From positions 79,737,141-79,801,140 of the forward strand of contig NC_079487.1 in the NCBI RefSeq assembly GCF_020520425.1: DNA of 64,000 nt. The letters run 5' to 3'. Below the pieces are notes generated by a model, which did no database searches, had not been told where the DNA came from, and saw only the letters and a program-made list of their open reading frames with translations. This document shows, piece after piece, positions 22,461 through 35,402 of the stretch. Source of the stretch: Spinacia oleracea. Lineage: Eukaryota; Streptophyta; Magnoliopsida; Caryophyllales; Amaranthaceae. Numbering within the stretch: the first letter of the stretch is position 1; every line of letters starts with the position of its first letter. A program made the position numbers and the translations under genes.

Positions 22461-23894
22461 TGTAGACACCTACTTTTGTCCCCATTCACGCAAGGGAAAG
22501 GTTCGATGATGAAAACGTAAATCTCCACTTGACAACGCATCTCCTATGAAATAAACGAATCTCAATTCCCCTTTTCATTTCACCCGAAACCTGCTATTTA
22601 TGGAAACCTGCTAAAAATAGTAACTGCCGTAAAAGGTAGCTTCTAAAAGTGGCAAATCATAAAAGATAGAAACCTGTCAGAATTAGGTGTTGCATTCCAA
22701 CATAAATCCTAAATGAGATAGAAAACTGCGAGAATCTTATTCCTAATATGATTCAGAAATAAGAGTTACGTATTAATTAAAATCCTAACGAGCCTAGAGT
22801 TCGTAACGGGCCCAGACGCATTCCGTCATAAAATTGATACGCGCTAAAAGACTCGAATTAATCTCAAACTCTACGGATTTCAGGAATCCGAATCTGACTA
22901 AAGAAAACAGCCCAGACCCTATTTTCAACGCCTGGCTCTTGGCGCTAAAAATACCTAGGTACGTGTTTTTTCCTAATTCTTTGTGGATTAGAACTCTGCA
23001 ATTCTATCTTTCCACGAACTCTTCCCTATAAATAGGCCCCTAAATTCGACGTGAAAATAACACACACAACACACAATTATATTCTGAGTATTGACTCCAA
23101 CCCTTAGCCTAAGCCTCACGCTGCGAAACTGTTCACGCGTTCTGTCGCAATCGATCCATAAATCGAACAGAACGTATCCTGTCCCATAATTGAGATTCGT
23201 TAAATAAAAAGGAGAAATAGCAAAGTCAAAGTGGTTAGTTTTCTGAGAACCGTGACGCACCTCTCAAGGGTGCGTCGTAATGTGTCCCTTTTCGATGATT
23301 TAACTGCTTTCCTCGCCCTTTTTATGAACTGTTAAACTAACCTAATCTGATTGTTCTATCACGCCTAACAAATATAATATTTTTTGGAAAATCGGATTAT
23401 CATGCTAGGTCCCTTAATGATATTTAAATCAGATAATCACGATCGAATTAGTATTATATGTTGCATATTGCTAAAATCAACTCAGATTAGTTTAATAGTT
23501 AACGCATGTCCCTTCAATTATTTATGCTGAGCTAGTAAGGATATCCTGCCTCTGGAGTTATCGACGAGCGAAGTACTCCTCTCGGTAGTTACAGTCCCCA
23601 GAACCCTCAATCTCTACCTTGCGGGTGTATATTGAGAGATCCCCACACCAGGGATCACAAGGGAACCTACGGCCGTCGTGGTCAAACATAATTGCACTCC
23701 CTTTATGTCACGATAACCGGGTTTTGTCAGTTTTTCTCATTGTCGTTAAAAACTGAATGGCGACTCCTATATTACTAGTCAATTGGGTGTATACTCACAG
23801 GAAATCCAATTACACTTGATTGAATAAAAAGAATCGTCACACCCACGAGGGACAAGGTCACGCATTAGCCTCGTGCTTTTTCGACCCCCTCACA
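22461..23894 (+). repeat. 3' LTR of Tat-type element
   Basis: Same length (1434 bp) and ends as the 5' LTR. TATA box at 23027-23034. The hairpin copy at 22922-22951 has two changes that weaken pairing. Confidence 0.95.
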
Positions 23895-24318
23895 GATGTA
23901 TTTATCAGAATTCTTCAGGGTTCAAGTCCAGTATAAGAATTTGACTTTTAAATTATTCTCCTAAGGTGTCTTTTGTAATTAACACGTTAGGAAAAATATT
24001 GTTATGTGAAATTTTTTAAGATTTGTCTAAGTATGATGTTTTATAGTTTTAATAATTGATTATTAATTATTATTAATTAAATTTTTTTTATTGTGGGAAT
24101 GAGCCACGTACAAGAGAAATCTAAACCACAAATGCTAGAGAGGGTATTGATCATGTATTCATGTGACCTATCTTAGATAGACTTTTAGTCCTAGGAAAGT
24201 GAGTAATACGATTTGCACCAATACCGGTTACTGAGACTCATATAATTTGTATATATACTTATATTAGTTATAAAAATATACTCTTAAATCTTAATATTCT
24301 CTATTTGGTACTTGTATA

Positions 24319-24491
24319 CAATGGCGGTTCTTCATGCTGGTTTGGGTAGGCTCGACCCTCCCGGCGAAAAATTTCATAGTGTACTTTTAGTTCCACCCCC
24401 CACGAATTTGAATATAATTGTATAAATTAAATATTATACTGCTAAATTATTTTATTGGCTCTCATCGTAAATTGTTCAAGATCCGTCACTG
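24319..24491. mobile_element. hAT MITE (173 bp)
   Basis: Starts CAATGGCGGTTC and ends GATCCGTCACTG, the common plant hAT terminal pattern. Flanked by identical 8 bp CTTGTATA (24311-24318 and 24492-24499). Confidence 0.85.
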
Positions 24492-24499
24492 CTTGTATA

Positions 24500-25291
24500 T
24501 ATTAATAGTTAAAGTTATACTGCGTACATTCACAAGAATCGCAACTTTATAAACGAAGATATGTCAAAACGGAGGAATTTTGTTATGAATGAATGCACTG
24601 AGTTGTTTCCTTAAATAAGTGTTAGCATTTGTACATTCCAATATCAAGACATCAATTTTATAGAGTAAGGAGGATTAGTAGCATAACACAAGGGTTCATG
24701 AACGAACGTACTATAGAAAAGCAAGCTGTAACAGGGGAGATCCTTTAGCATAGCAATTATCACATGCAGGGGTTCATGTATATATGCTCGATACGCTGAA
24801 ACTAATAAGTCGATCTTCATGGATTTCAGAAGATTAATTACTGAACAAAGAAATTCCATTATTCTTAAAGAATTTATTTTCGTGTTATCGTATCATCAGG
24901 TAAGAATGGTTCTGATCGATTTGAAACTATATAAACATAAAGCAGGTACAGTTGGTAAAGTTAGCTAGACGCAAACACTTTGGTAAAAAAAATAAGCAAA
25001 GAATCCCAAATTCTTACATAATAAATTTTACACGGGGGTGTATAATAGACATATTGCTTACATGGATTGGTCGAAGATTGTATCAATTTGAATAAGTAAA
25101 GAATGTTCTTTTCTTGAGCCTGCAGGCCATGGATATAATTTACCTGATCTGACAAGGTATGAATTATTTCTTATGGAAGTTTTTGTGTGGGGGTTCTTTA
25201 TAAGCAAAAGCTGGTTTCTCTTATTTTAAACAGTTCATCCAAATCCAAATCCAAAGCTGGCAATTACATTTGCTAAAAACTTAAACAAAAA
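24500..25291. other. Upstream region of the resistance-gene relic
   Basis: AT-rich, no ORF of note. It would contain the old promoter and 5' UTR of the CC-NBS-LRR gene; no specific element is identified. Confidence 0.5.
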
Positions 25292-25558
25292 ATGGTTGAG
25301 AGTGTGGTGAACATTGCAATGGAAAAGCTATCAGCATTCTTAAGTGTAGAGGCAGAGTTTCTAGGTAGTCTGTCAAAAGATGTTAGAGACTTGCAAATGG
25401 AACTAGGAAGCATCAAAGAAGTCCTGAACAATGCTGAGAGGAAATCTGAAGAAGACGATACCATCAACGAATGGCTAATGCAAGTAAGAGAGGTTGCTTA
25501 CAATATCGAGGATGTCATTGATGAATACCTCCTACTCAAACAGCATCAGAAACATCAT

Positions 25559-25568
25559 CAACAACAAT

Positions 25569-25636
<68 letters not shown>

Positions 25637-25637
25637 G
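25559..25637 (+). repeat. (CAA)n microsatellite in the resistance-gene relic
   Basis: About 26 CAA units with one TAA interruption that stops the coiled-coil frame. Expansion probably helped break the gene. Three 15-bp 'gatgagggctatgat' units follow at about 25726-25770. Confidence 0.9.
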
Positions 25638-26420
25638 GATGAGTTAGCCTCCAAAATCATCAAACCAGACATAACTGAGATAAGCACCAGAAGGGAACGA
25701 TATTGATTCAACACCACAACAGAGGATGAGGGCTATGATGATGAGGGCTATGATGATGAGGGCTATGAATATCTGCAAGACCCTCGAGTTTCCTCACTCT
25801 TCATGGATGACTTTGAGGTTGTTGGCATCGAGGATCGTAAGTTAGAACTGTTTTAGTTAATGAATTTGAACATGGAAGAACAATTAATGATAGCAATGGT
25901 GGGTATGGGAGGAATTGGGAAGACAACCCTTGCTCGAAAAGTGTATGAGAAAGTTAGGAAGGATTTCGATGTATATGCTTGGGTTATTGTCTCCCAATCA
26001 TACAAAAGAAGGGATCTACAGAAGCTGTTGAAGACCATATTTAATCAAGTGCAAAGGGAGCCATCTCTAGAACCTGATGCCTCTCAAGAATCCATCATCA
26101 CTATACTAAGGACTAGCCTGCAGGACAAGAGGTACTTTACTCTTAAGCTACTCCTATTTTACTCGCCTTATTTTTAATATAATTAACTTACTTTTTGCTG
26201 CATTCAACTTATCGTCGTTGGCATTTTGTTTTACAACATTCATTTGTTATTTATAGTATTATACGGAGTATAAGGGAACTCTTAAATGATGTTGATGTCC
26301 ATACAAAATCCTACTTACTTAATACTTGAGCCATGTTCATAAAAACTAGTGGTAGCAATTAGCGGTAAATAGTAACGGATAACAGTTAGCTGTCAAAGTT
26401 ATATTATTGTGTTTTGTGTA

Positions 26421-26667
26421 CTTCATCCGTCCCGATTTACTCGTACCACTTTCTTTCCTCTATAACAATTGTTTCCAAATTATTTTCATAAATTTTTTAA
26501 AAGGAATTTTCACTGTTATTTTAAAAAATCAATGACCCACTTCTCACTAACTATAACAAAGAAAAAAAAGTACTTCACTATCAAGTACCAGACAATAAAA
26601 TACAACGTCAACTTATTTTCCTACTTTCTTGTATCAGTCAAAGTGGTCCAAGTAAATTGGAACTAAG
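26421..26667. mobile_element. Degenerate Stowaway-like MITE in NBS intron
   Basis: Left end CTTCATCCGTCCCGATTTAC after TA; right end inverse-like (GTAAATTGGAACTAAG). It lies within the 585-bp possible intron (GT at 26132, AG at 26715-26716) of the resistance-gene relic. Confidence 0.55.
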
Positions 26668-27351
26668 ATTATTTTATAGGTGTACTAATTTATATAAATC
26701 TTGTTACACTATGTAGTTACATTATTGTGTTTTACGATGTTTGGCACATAGAGCTTTGGAGATTGGTAAAAGCTACATTGCGCTCTAATAATAAGGGTAG
26801 TAGGACACTAATGACAACACGAGAAAACAACATCGCTCTAGAATGGGAAGCATCAGTAGGGGTTCATGTCTTTGATCTTAAACCTTTGCCTAAACAAGAA
26901 GCATGGGATCTTTTTATTCATAAAATCTTTGGTAAAGGGAAGTGTCCTCGTGATCTTGAAGAATCGTCACGTGACATGGTGAAGAAATGCAAAGTGTTGC
27001 CACTAGCAATTGTAGCAATAGCAGGGCTTTTGTCAACTAAGAAGAAGGTTCCGTCTGAATGGAATAAGATGTGTAATAGCATTAACGTCGAGCTTGGAAG
27101 AAATTGCCGTTTATCAAGCACTAAAAAAAATACTACTTTTAAGCTATTATGAATTGCCATATTATATTAAGCCGTGTTTTTTGTACTTTTGTATGTTTCC
27201 TAAAGGTTTCTCTATTAACGGAAACAAGCTATTTCGGGTTTGGATTGCAGAGGGTTTCATACAAAATCAACAAGCTAGGCAAATCACTTGAAGATGCAGC
27301 AGAGGACTATGTGAATGAACTTGTGAATAGAAGTTTGGTTGAAGTTGATAT

Positions 27352-28748
27352 TGAAGGAAATAATGCCCTTGGTCCAAGTATGCATATAATATTAAGTCTA
27401 ATAAATGCGGTTCAGTATTAATTAACAAGTTAATAATTCAGTGAGATCAAGTGAGCTGAATGCCTAGCTAGAGGCCGCTTCAGTTCAAGTGGAATTAATT
27501 ATATTAATCCACAGCTTACTCTTGACTGAACCCGTAGGGTCACACAAATAGTACGTAAACGGATCAAGTATTTAATGGCATTAAATACTCCATCTATGGA
27601 TATTCGGAATCGACGGATCTTGGTTTCAGTGGGAGCTAAGATCGTCAAAGGCAAGCAAATGAATACTCCGGAAATGATGATATTGCCGGAAACGGAAATA
27701 TGGATCGTATCGGAAATATAAATATTATCCAAGTCGTAGATGTTGCCGGAAACGGAAACATGATACGTATCGGAAAATATTATCGGAAATGGAAATATTG
27801 CCGGAATCGGAAATATTTCCGGAAATGGAAATATTGTCAGAATCGAAAATATTATCGGAATCGGAAAATAATTCCGGAAACAGAAATATTAAATATTTGT
27901 TCGAAACGGAAATTAATTCCGGAATCGGAAATATTAAATATTGTTCGTATCGGAAATGAATTCCGGAACCGGGAATTTCATCAGAAGCGCATCGTACGAA
28001 TTAGCATCGGACGAGGCTTGCTAGACGAAGGCCCAGCACGAAGCCAGGTCCGCGCCCAGCAAGCCAAGCGCCCAAACATGGAGCTGCCACAGCCTCGCCA
28101 GGCCCAGCGCAAGGCCAGGCCCAGCAAGGCCATAGGCGCGCGCGGGCTTATGCTCGTGGGCTGCGAGGCAGCGCCTGCTCGTGTGGGCCGCAAGGCCTGC
28201 GCGGGTGCGTGCGTTCCTCGTGGTCGTGCAACACTCGTGTTCGTAACGAATCCTAATCCTATTGGAATTCGTGCATTAATTAAATCCTAATCCTAAAAGA
28301 TTAAATTTATTATTTAGAGTTCTAATAGGATTCTAATTAATAAATCCTTATCCTAGTAGGATTATAATTCCTTTCCATAAACTCTATAAATAGGTGCCTA
28401 GGGTCACATATTTACATCGAGATTTGAAGTATTCAAAAGGTAAGATTTTCAAGCAAAAATCAGCCAAACACTTGCAACCCAAATAGCCGAAAATCCTAGT
28501 AACCTTAAGGGCGATTCTAGTTGGTCAAGCTTAAGGCAGATCCGGACGTGCTGTGGACTATCTACGGAGGGACGACACTTGGAGTCCTAAAGACTTGTTC
28601 TTGTTCGGTTCGGGCGCAGCTAGGGAGGGCACGCTACAAAGTGGATGCATCTGAATTATGCTAAATGATTATGTGTAAATAATATGTTTCCTGGCTTTCT
28701 GGTTTTTCCGCATGATTTATGTTTATTCATATGTATCATAACCTAACA
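27352..28748 (+). repeat. 5' LTR of Copia element
   Basis: 1397 bp, TGAAGG...CTAACA. It holds an array of about 18-bp units around 'ccggaaacggaaatatt' (27665-27975), a GC-rich block (28010-28230) and TATAAATA at 28385-28392. It is 36 bp longer than the 3' LTR, equal to two extra 18-bp units. Confidence 0.95.
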
Positions 28749-28749
28749 G

Positions 28750-28762
28750 TGGTATCACGAGC
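28750..28762 (+). other. Primer binding site (initiator tRNA-Met type)
   Basis: TGGTATCACGAGC one base after the LTR. It matches the usual copia site TGGTATCAGAGC apart from one inserted C. Confidence 0.75.
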
Positions 28763-31491
28763 CTCTTATTATTTTCATAATCTAAATTGCATGAACATGG
28801 TTAAATTTTACAAATTTGCAAAGAATTAAAGGGGTGATTAATTTTCGTAATTAGTTGCAAATTGCGTTTATTTAATTATATGTACGCAGTTTTCCGGCAG
28901 TTTCTTCGTTACTCATCCAAATCGAGTGATTTTTGTGTCAATTTCGCATGTAAAAGGCATTCTAAAATTTTGACAAAAATATTTTTTTTCGGCCGAATCC
29001 AGAATTCCCAAGTTCGAAGCCTAACTATGACTTTTCGGAGGTTTTAGTTTTTCGAACGCAAAAGTTTGTAAATTTAAGATGTTAAATTAAGTATTTACGA
29101 TTCTTGTTGATAAATCTTGAGTTTTTGATTGACCTACTGTATATGTTTAACAATTATGAATGCCTAGCCTTGTTAATTATACAACCTAATTTGTAATTAT
29201 GATTAATTTGTTGAAATTCGAATAATTTAGAATTGATTTGTTTTTCATAATTAATTAATAATTTAATTAGGTATCCATGATTAAAATCCACCATAAAAAT
29301 TGTTAATTTATGTTAAATTTTTAATTTTTATGACCTAGATTTGAGTCCATGTTAATCGGAAATTAATTGATTAATAAATTTTCGAATTTTCGCCCTAAAA
29401 TTATGAAATTAATATGTTTTATTAATTTGTCATTAATTTTAAATTAAAAATTTTAATTTTTTATGAAAACGCCCATCAATGTTGCACGCACAAAGCAATG
29501 GAAGCTACGTGTTACCCTTAAGGGGTGTTGTACAGTGTGGGCACGAGACGACGAGCAAGGGAGCTCGTCGCCCGTGCGGTACGAATGCAGCGAGCAACGA
29601 GCATGGCATGCGCAAGGCTGTGCGCCTAAGGGGCGTGTGCTACGCGATGTGGGCGATGGGGCAACGGGCGGGCAAGTGCAGCGAGCAAGGCAAGCACGCG
29701 TGGGCAGCGATGGATGCTGCGCCACACATGCGCTGCCTCGCTCAGCAGCACGCCAAGGCAGCACGCCAAGGTAGCGACAAGCGCAGCACAACGTGCACGC
29801 GGACAGCGTTGGCTGGCCTGTCCAGCGAGCGTTGCCCAGCAGCGCGCCAAGGCGTTGGGCGAGTGGGCTGCGCGCAAGCGTGGCTCGCTGGGCCTGACGC
29901 ATTGGTGCGTTGATGCTTGGGATTTGCGGTACGATCAATCGAGCGACAAGGGGTTTGTTGCTTGTTGGACTTGACGAGGTATGGGCGCAAGCCCATGGCC
30001 TTGTCTTGACCCGATTGGTTCGTTTTAAATTTTAATTTGAATTTTTCAGTTCAAAAATAATTTTAATTAACGTTGAAATTAATAATTTAAATTGTTTTCT
30101 TGGATTTTAATTTTGAATATTATAATTATTATAAATTTTTATTTATTCTAATTATTTTACTAAAATTAAAAACCTTAAATTAATTTAAATTCGACTGAAA
30201 ATAAATTAAATAAGTGGATTCAATTATAAATTTATATGAGCTTTAAATTTTAATTAAATTTGTATGTTTCCGGTTAGACTAGAAATACATTTTTATGTTT
30301 AAAATTAGTAAAGCATATGAATTTATTGGTTTAAGTGGGAGCAATTTTAGTCATAAACTCTTGATTAGGTCTACAAATCCTTTAAGGTTAAACAACTTGA
30401 TTAGAATTAATAAGGACTGAATAATTGGTAGATTATTGGTGCCCTTAATTAATTGCTGTAAATATTTATGTGATGCATACAAAGTGTTTTCACTAACCAA
30501 TTATGTGGGTCATTAATGATAATGAATGGATGAATGGTATATATTGTATATGTACTGTTTTGCAGGTTATGAAGTGACTAGTATGGCCCAAATAGGATAG
30601 AAAATATGGTCTGCGTACCATTAATTTGAATGTAATTGGTCTAAAGCACCAAATTTGTTTTTCAATTCAAATATGGTCTGCGTACCATCAAATAGTTGTA
30701 ATTAGTTTAATTATAGCTTATCCTATTTGAAGAAAATGGCGCCTCCCACGGTGAGATTCAAGACGGAGTTTCCAATCCATTTTCAAGACGGACTTTGAAG
30801 TTGAAACTTCAAGATGAAGTCGGGCCATACTAGATCACATTTATCTTATGCATGCTTTAAGTTATTTATTGCTTTTAAATATGTCTTAAATATGCATGAG
30901 ATCAAAGCTTGATTATGTTGCATGATTAAGGATTTTAGTTCACTTAAAATCTAACCAACATAGTAAGAGCCTTAAGTTCCAAACTTAAAAATTGAGTTAA
31001 AAGGTGTCATGCCAAAATAACACTTACTTGGATATCCTTTACATCGATCTTAGTAATAGTTTTCCGCCATAGCGAGGTGTTACTTATCGATACTAAAGGG
31101 GTAAGGTACACAAATAATTGTGAGTACATGTTAGTTTTGGTGAAACTCAACGATATAAGTAAGGAGTCCTTTTATGTCGTGGCAAAATCGATAGGTTTAC
31201 CTAATAAGTTCTTAGACGTACCTATCAACCAAGAGTAGTTTCTAGACTATTAGCAAAAGGCTTTTGCTTACCTAAAAGATTTTAGAATTGAGTCTAAATA
31301 CATAATGTGCTTAATTCTTCAATGGATTTTAGGATCTTGGAATCATTTTATTCACACCTGCCGGAACACATAACTTGAATAAAATGCTTAATAAACATTG
31401 AATTATGCATGTATGCTAGAATTTAAGTTTATTAAGAGAAACTGTGAATGATTATTTATTTGTTTATTATTTTTCAATTGTAGTTTTAATT
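28763..31491 (+). other. Long leader of Copia element with GC-rich island
   Basis: AT-rich except for 29463-29996, which is strongly GC-rich and made of imperfect 'gcagcgagcaag', 'gcacgccaaggc' and 'ggcgtt' repeats. That island is open in several frames on both strands (up to 161 aa) because it lacks A/T-rich stops; the products are alanine/arginine/cysteine-rich with no domain. No gene is supported. Confidence 0.6.
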
Positions 31492-34400
31492 ATGGCAAAC
31501 AACAATTCATTCAACATTCGATCAATTCTCGAAAAGGAGAAGTTGAGCGGGAAAAACTTCCTTGACTGGAAAAGGAACTTGCAAATAGTTCTTATGCAGG
31601 AAGAAAAGGAGTATGTCCTGGAAGAGGCGATGCCCGAAGCCGCATGCGAAGGGGTCACTCAGGCAGCCCTCAATCGTTGGATTGATGCCAACAAGGATGT
31701 GAAATGTCTAATGCTTGCAACCATGAGTGCAGATCTACAGAAAACGTTCATCAACTCAGATGCTTTCACGATCATCAGTGAGTTAAAGAACATGTTCCAA
31801 GATCTAGCTCGGGTCGAAAGATTCGAGACTCATAGGCAAATTCTTGAGACCAAGCTTAAGAAAGGCGAGCCCGTAAGTCCACATGTCATTGAGAATATGA
31901 GTCGGCTGGATCAGCAGTTCTCTCAGGAAATGGCTGTAGACACCATCCTCCATTCTCTTCATAACGGGTATGATCAGTTCAAGCTGAACTACAGTATGAA
32001 TAGTCTGGACAAAACGCTCACTGAGCTTCACGGTATGCTGAAGACCGCTAAAAAGACGCTCAAAAGTGATAAGCAAGATGTGCCTATGGTGCGTGGGGGC
32101 AAGTTCCAGAAATCTGGAAAGAAGAGGAATGCCAAGAAAGGTGGCAAAAAGGCCAGCCCAACTAAGCAAGTTGGCGTCAAGTCTGAAAAGAGGAAGGTCA
32201 GTCAACCCACTTCTGAATCCGAATGCTTCTACTGCAAGAAGAAGGGGCATTGGAAGAGAGATTGCTTGAAGCTAAAGGAAGATCAGAAGAACGGAACAGT
32301 CGTTCCATCTTCAAGTATTTTCGTTATAGACTGTATACTTGCTAATTCAACTTCTTGGGTATTAGATACAGGCTGTGGCTCACACTTATGTTCCAATTCA
32401 CAGGGACTAAGAAGAAGTAGAAAGTTAAGCAATGGTGAAGTCGACCTACGAGTGGGAAATGGAGCACGGATTGCTGCATTAGCTGTAGGAACTTTTTATT
32501 TGTCGTTGCCCTCTGGGCTAGTTTTGGAACTGGAAGAGTGTTTCCATGTTCCAAGTCTTACTAAAAACATAATTTCTGTTTCTTGCTTAGATGCTAAGGG
32601 ATTTTCCTTTTTAATAAAAGACAATAGTTGTTCGTTTTATTTTAAAGAGATGTTTTATGGATCTTCTAGATTAGTCAATGGACTTTATTTATTAGATCAC
32701 GACAAACAAGTTTATAACATAAATACCAAAAATGCCAAAAAGGATGATTTAGATCTCACCTATCTGTGGCATTGTCGATTAGGCCATATTAACTTGAAAC
32801 GCATGAAAAGACTTCAAAAGGAAGGAATTCTAGAACCATTTGACTTAGAGGATTATGGTAAATGTGAATCATGTTTACTTGGCAAAATGACAAAGCAACC
32901 TTTCTCTAAAGTTGGAGAAAGAGCAAATGAACTATTGGGTTTAATCCATACAGATGTATGTGGACCAATGAGTACAAATGCTAGAGGTGGTTTCAGCTAC
33001 TTTATCACTTTCACTGATGACTTCAGTAGATATGGTTATGTCTACCTAATGAAGCATAAGTCTGAATCCTTTGACAAATTCAAGGAATTTCAGAGTGAAG
33101 TAGAGAATCAATTAGGCAAGAAGATTAAGGCACTGCGGTCTGATAGAGGCGGTGAATATCTGAGCTATGAATTTGATGACCATCTGAAAGAATGTGGAAT
33201 TCTATCAGAATTGACTCCTCCTAGAACACCACAATGGAACGGTGTGTCAGAACGGAGGAACAGAACCTTGCTAGACATGGTCAGGTCAATGATGGGTCAG
33301 GCCGAACTTCCAATAGAATTTTGGGGACATGCACTAAATACAGCCGCACTCACTATAAATAGAGCTCCGTCTAAAGCTGTTGAAAAGACTCCATATGAGT
33401 TATGGTTTGGAAAGCCTCCAAAAGTGTCTTTTCTTAAGATTTGGGGATGTGAAGTATACGTCAAACGATTAATTTCAGACAAAATTCATCCAAAATCTGA
33501 CAAATGTATCCTTGTGGGCTATCCAAAGGAAACAAAGGGGTATTACTTCTACAATACATCTGAGAACAAGGTGTTTGTTGCTCGAGATGGTATCTTTTTG
33601 GAAAAGAATCACATTTCCAAAATGACAAGTGGGAGAAAAGTAGACCTCGAAGAAATTCGAGTCGAATAACAAACTCTAGAGAATGCTCAAGATGACATTT
33701 AGGATGAAACTCAAAGATCTTTAGAAGTTTCTGGTGAGAATCATGGACAATCTAGAGATGTAACCCCGCGTAGATCGCAGAGATATAGATCTCAACCGGA
33801 AAGGTACTTAGGTATTTTGACGAACGAGAGCTATGATGTTCTATTACTTGAAAGTGATGAACCTGCGACTTACAAGCAAGCTATGACGAGCAGCTCCAAG
33901 CAATGGCAAGAATCCATGCAATCTGAATTAGACTCCATGTCTGAAAACCAAGTTTGGGATTTGGTTGATTTGCCAGATGGCTACCAAGCCATTGGAAGCA
34001 AATGGGTTTTCAAACTGAAAAAGGACAAGGATGGGAAACTTGAAGTTTTCAAAGCTAGATTGGTTGCAAAAGGTTACAGGCAAGTCCATGTTGTGGATTA
34101 CGATGAAAACTTTTCACCAGTTGCAATGCTAAAGTCTGTTCGGATAATGTTAGCAATCGCTGCAAAACCGCTTTCTTAAACGGCGTTTTAACAGAAATTG
34201 TGTTTATGACACAACCTGAGGGTTTTGAGGATCCAAAGAATGATAAAAGGGTATGCAAGCTAAAGAAATCAATCTACGGATTGAAGCAGGCATCCAGGAG
34301 CTGGAATATACCTTTTGATGAAGCAGTCAGTGACTTTGGTTTCATCAAGAACGCAGACAAATCTTGTGTATACAAGAAGGTCAGTGGGAGCAAAATTGAT

Positions 34401-35402
34401 TTTCTAGTATTATATGTCGACGACATATTACTTATCGGAAATGACATTCCTATGTTGAACTCTGTCAAGATTGTGCTTGGGAAATGTTTTTCGATGAAGG
34501 ATCTAGGAGAAGCACAGTACATATTGGGCATCAAGATTTACAGAGATAGATCTAAAAAGATGATTGGACTTAGTCAAAACACTTATATCAATAAGGTGCT
34601 TGATAGGTTCAAGATGGCAGACTCCAAGCGAGGCTACCTACCCATGTCTCATGGAATGACTCGAAGCAAGACTCAGTGCCCAAAAACACTTGTTGAGCTT
34701 AGACGAATGAATGGGATTCCATATGCATCATTGATTGGTTCAATAATGTATGCTATGATATGTACACGCCCGGATGTTGCGTACGCACTCAGTGCTACGA
34801 GCAGATACCAGTCAGACCCAGGAGAGGCACATTGGACTGCTGCCAAGAATATTCTGAAGTACCTGAAAAGGCACAAAGATGACTTCCTGGTCTATGGTGG
34901 AGATGATGAATTAATTGTTAAAGGATATACGGACGCAAGTTTCCAAACCGACAAAGATGATTTCAGATCACATTCTGGGTTTGTCTTCTGCCTCAACGGA
35001 GGAGTAGTAAGCTGGAAAAGTGCTAAGCAAAGCACCATTGCGGATTCTACAACTGAAGCGGAGTACATTGTTGCACATGAAGCAGCAAAGGAAGCTATAT
35101 GGCTAAGGAAGTTCATAGGAGAACTTGGTGTAGTCCCCTCCATTAAAGGACCAATAGCCCTGTATTGTGATAATAACGGAGCTATTGCACAGGCAAAGGA
35201 GCCTAGACACCACCAAAGAGTCAAGCATGTACTTCGTAGATTTCACCTTCTACGAGAGTTCGTTGAAAGAAAAGAAGTCGAGATAAGCAAGATTGGAACT
35301 GATGACAACATATCAGATCCATTGACTAAACCTCTGCCGCAGGCGAAGCACAACTCGCACAGTGCAGCTATGGGAATCAAGCATTTTGGAGAATGGCTTT
35401 GA
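31492..35402 (+). pseudogene. gag-pol: Copia gag-pol polyprotein, three breaks
   Basis: The probable start is the ATG at 31492 (MANNNSF); the frame opens at 31444 (residues numbered from there). Gag is followed by knuckle CFYCKKKGHWKRDC (C261, C264, H269, C274), protease D308-T-G in SWVLDTGCG, integrase HHCC (LWHCRLGH to KCESC, about 448-484) and D,D35E residues D504, D567, E603. In-frame stops occur at 33667 (TAA) and 33700 (TAG). Reverse transcriptase begins near 33850 (KWVFKLKKDKDG, RLVAKGY). Near 34160 a short deletion shifts the frame and removes the conserved motif holding the first catalytic Asp. YVDD follows at about 34411-34425. RNase H (TDAS, EAEY, CDNNGA) ends at 35402. Encodes the enzymes for copying and inserting the element, but this copy is dead. 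Confidence 0.95.

Larger units (their letters stand above)
11701..23894 (+). mobile_element. Ty3/gypsy Tat-type LTR retrotransposon, gag-pro only, with antisense gene
   Basis: A complete 12,194-bp LTR element flanked by the 5-bp duplication GATGT (11696-11700 and 23895-23899). The order is LTR, PBS, long leader, gag, protease, non-coding region, antisense gene, tandem repeats, polypurine tract, LTR. The H-variant zinc knuckle, protease sequence and antisense DUF7745/plant-mobile-domain-like gene point to the Tat clade. No reverse transcriptase, RNase H or integrase is present, so it would need a helper. By eye the LTRs differ at 11 of 1434 positions with no indel, indicating recent insertion. 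Confidence 0.9.

Noticed and set aside
29453..29996. ORFs of 84-161 aa on both strands in the Copia leader
   Set aside because: All lie in one GC-rich repetitive block that lacks stops by composition; no recognisable protein.
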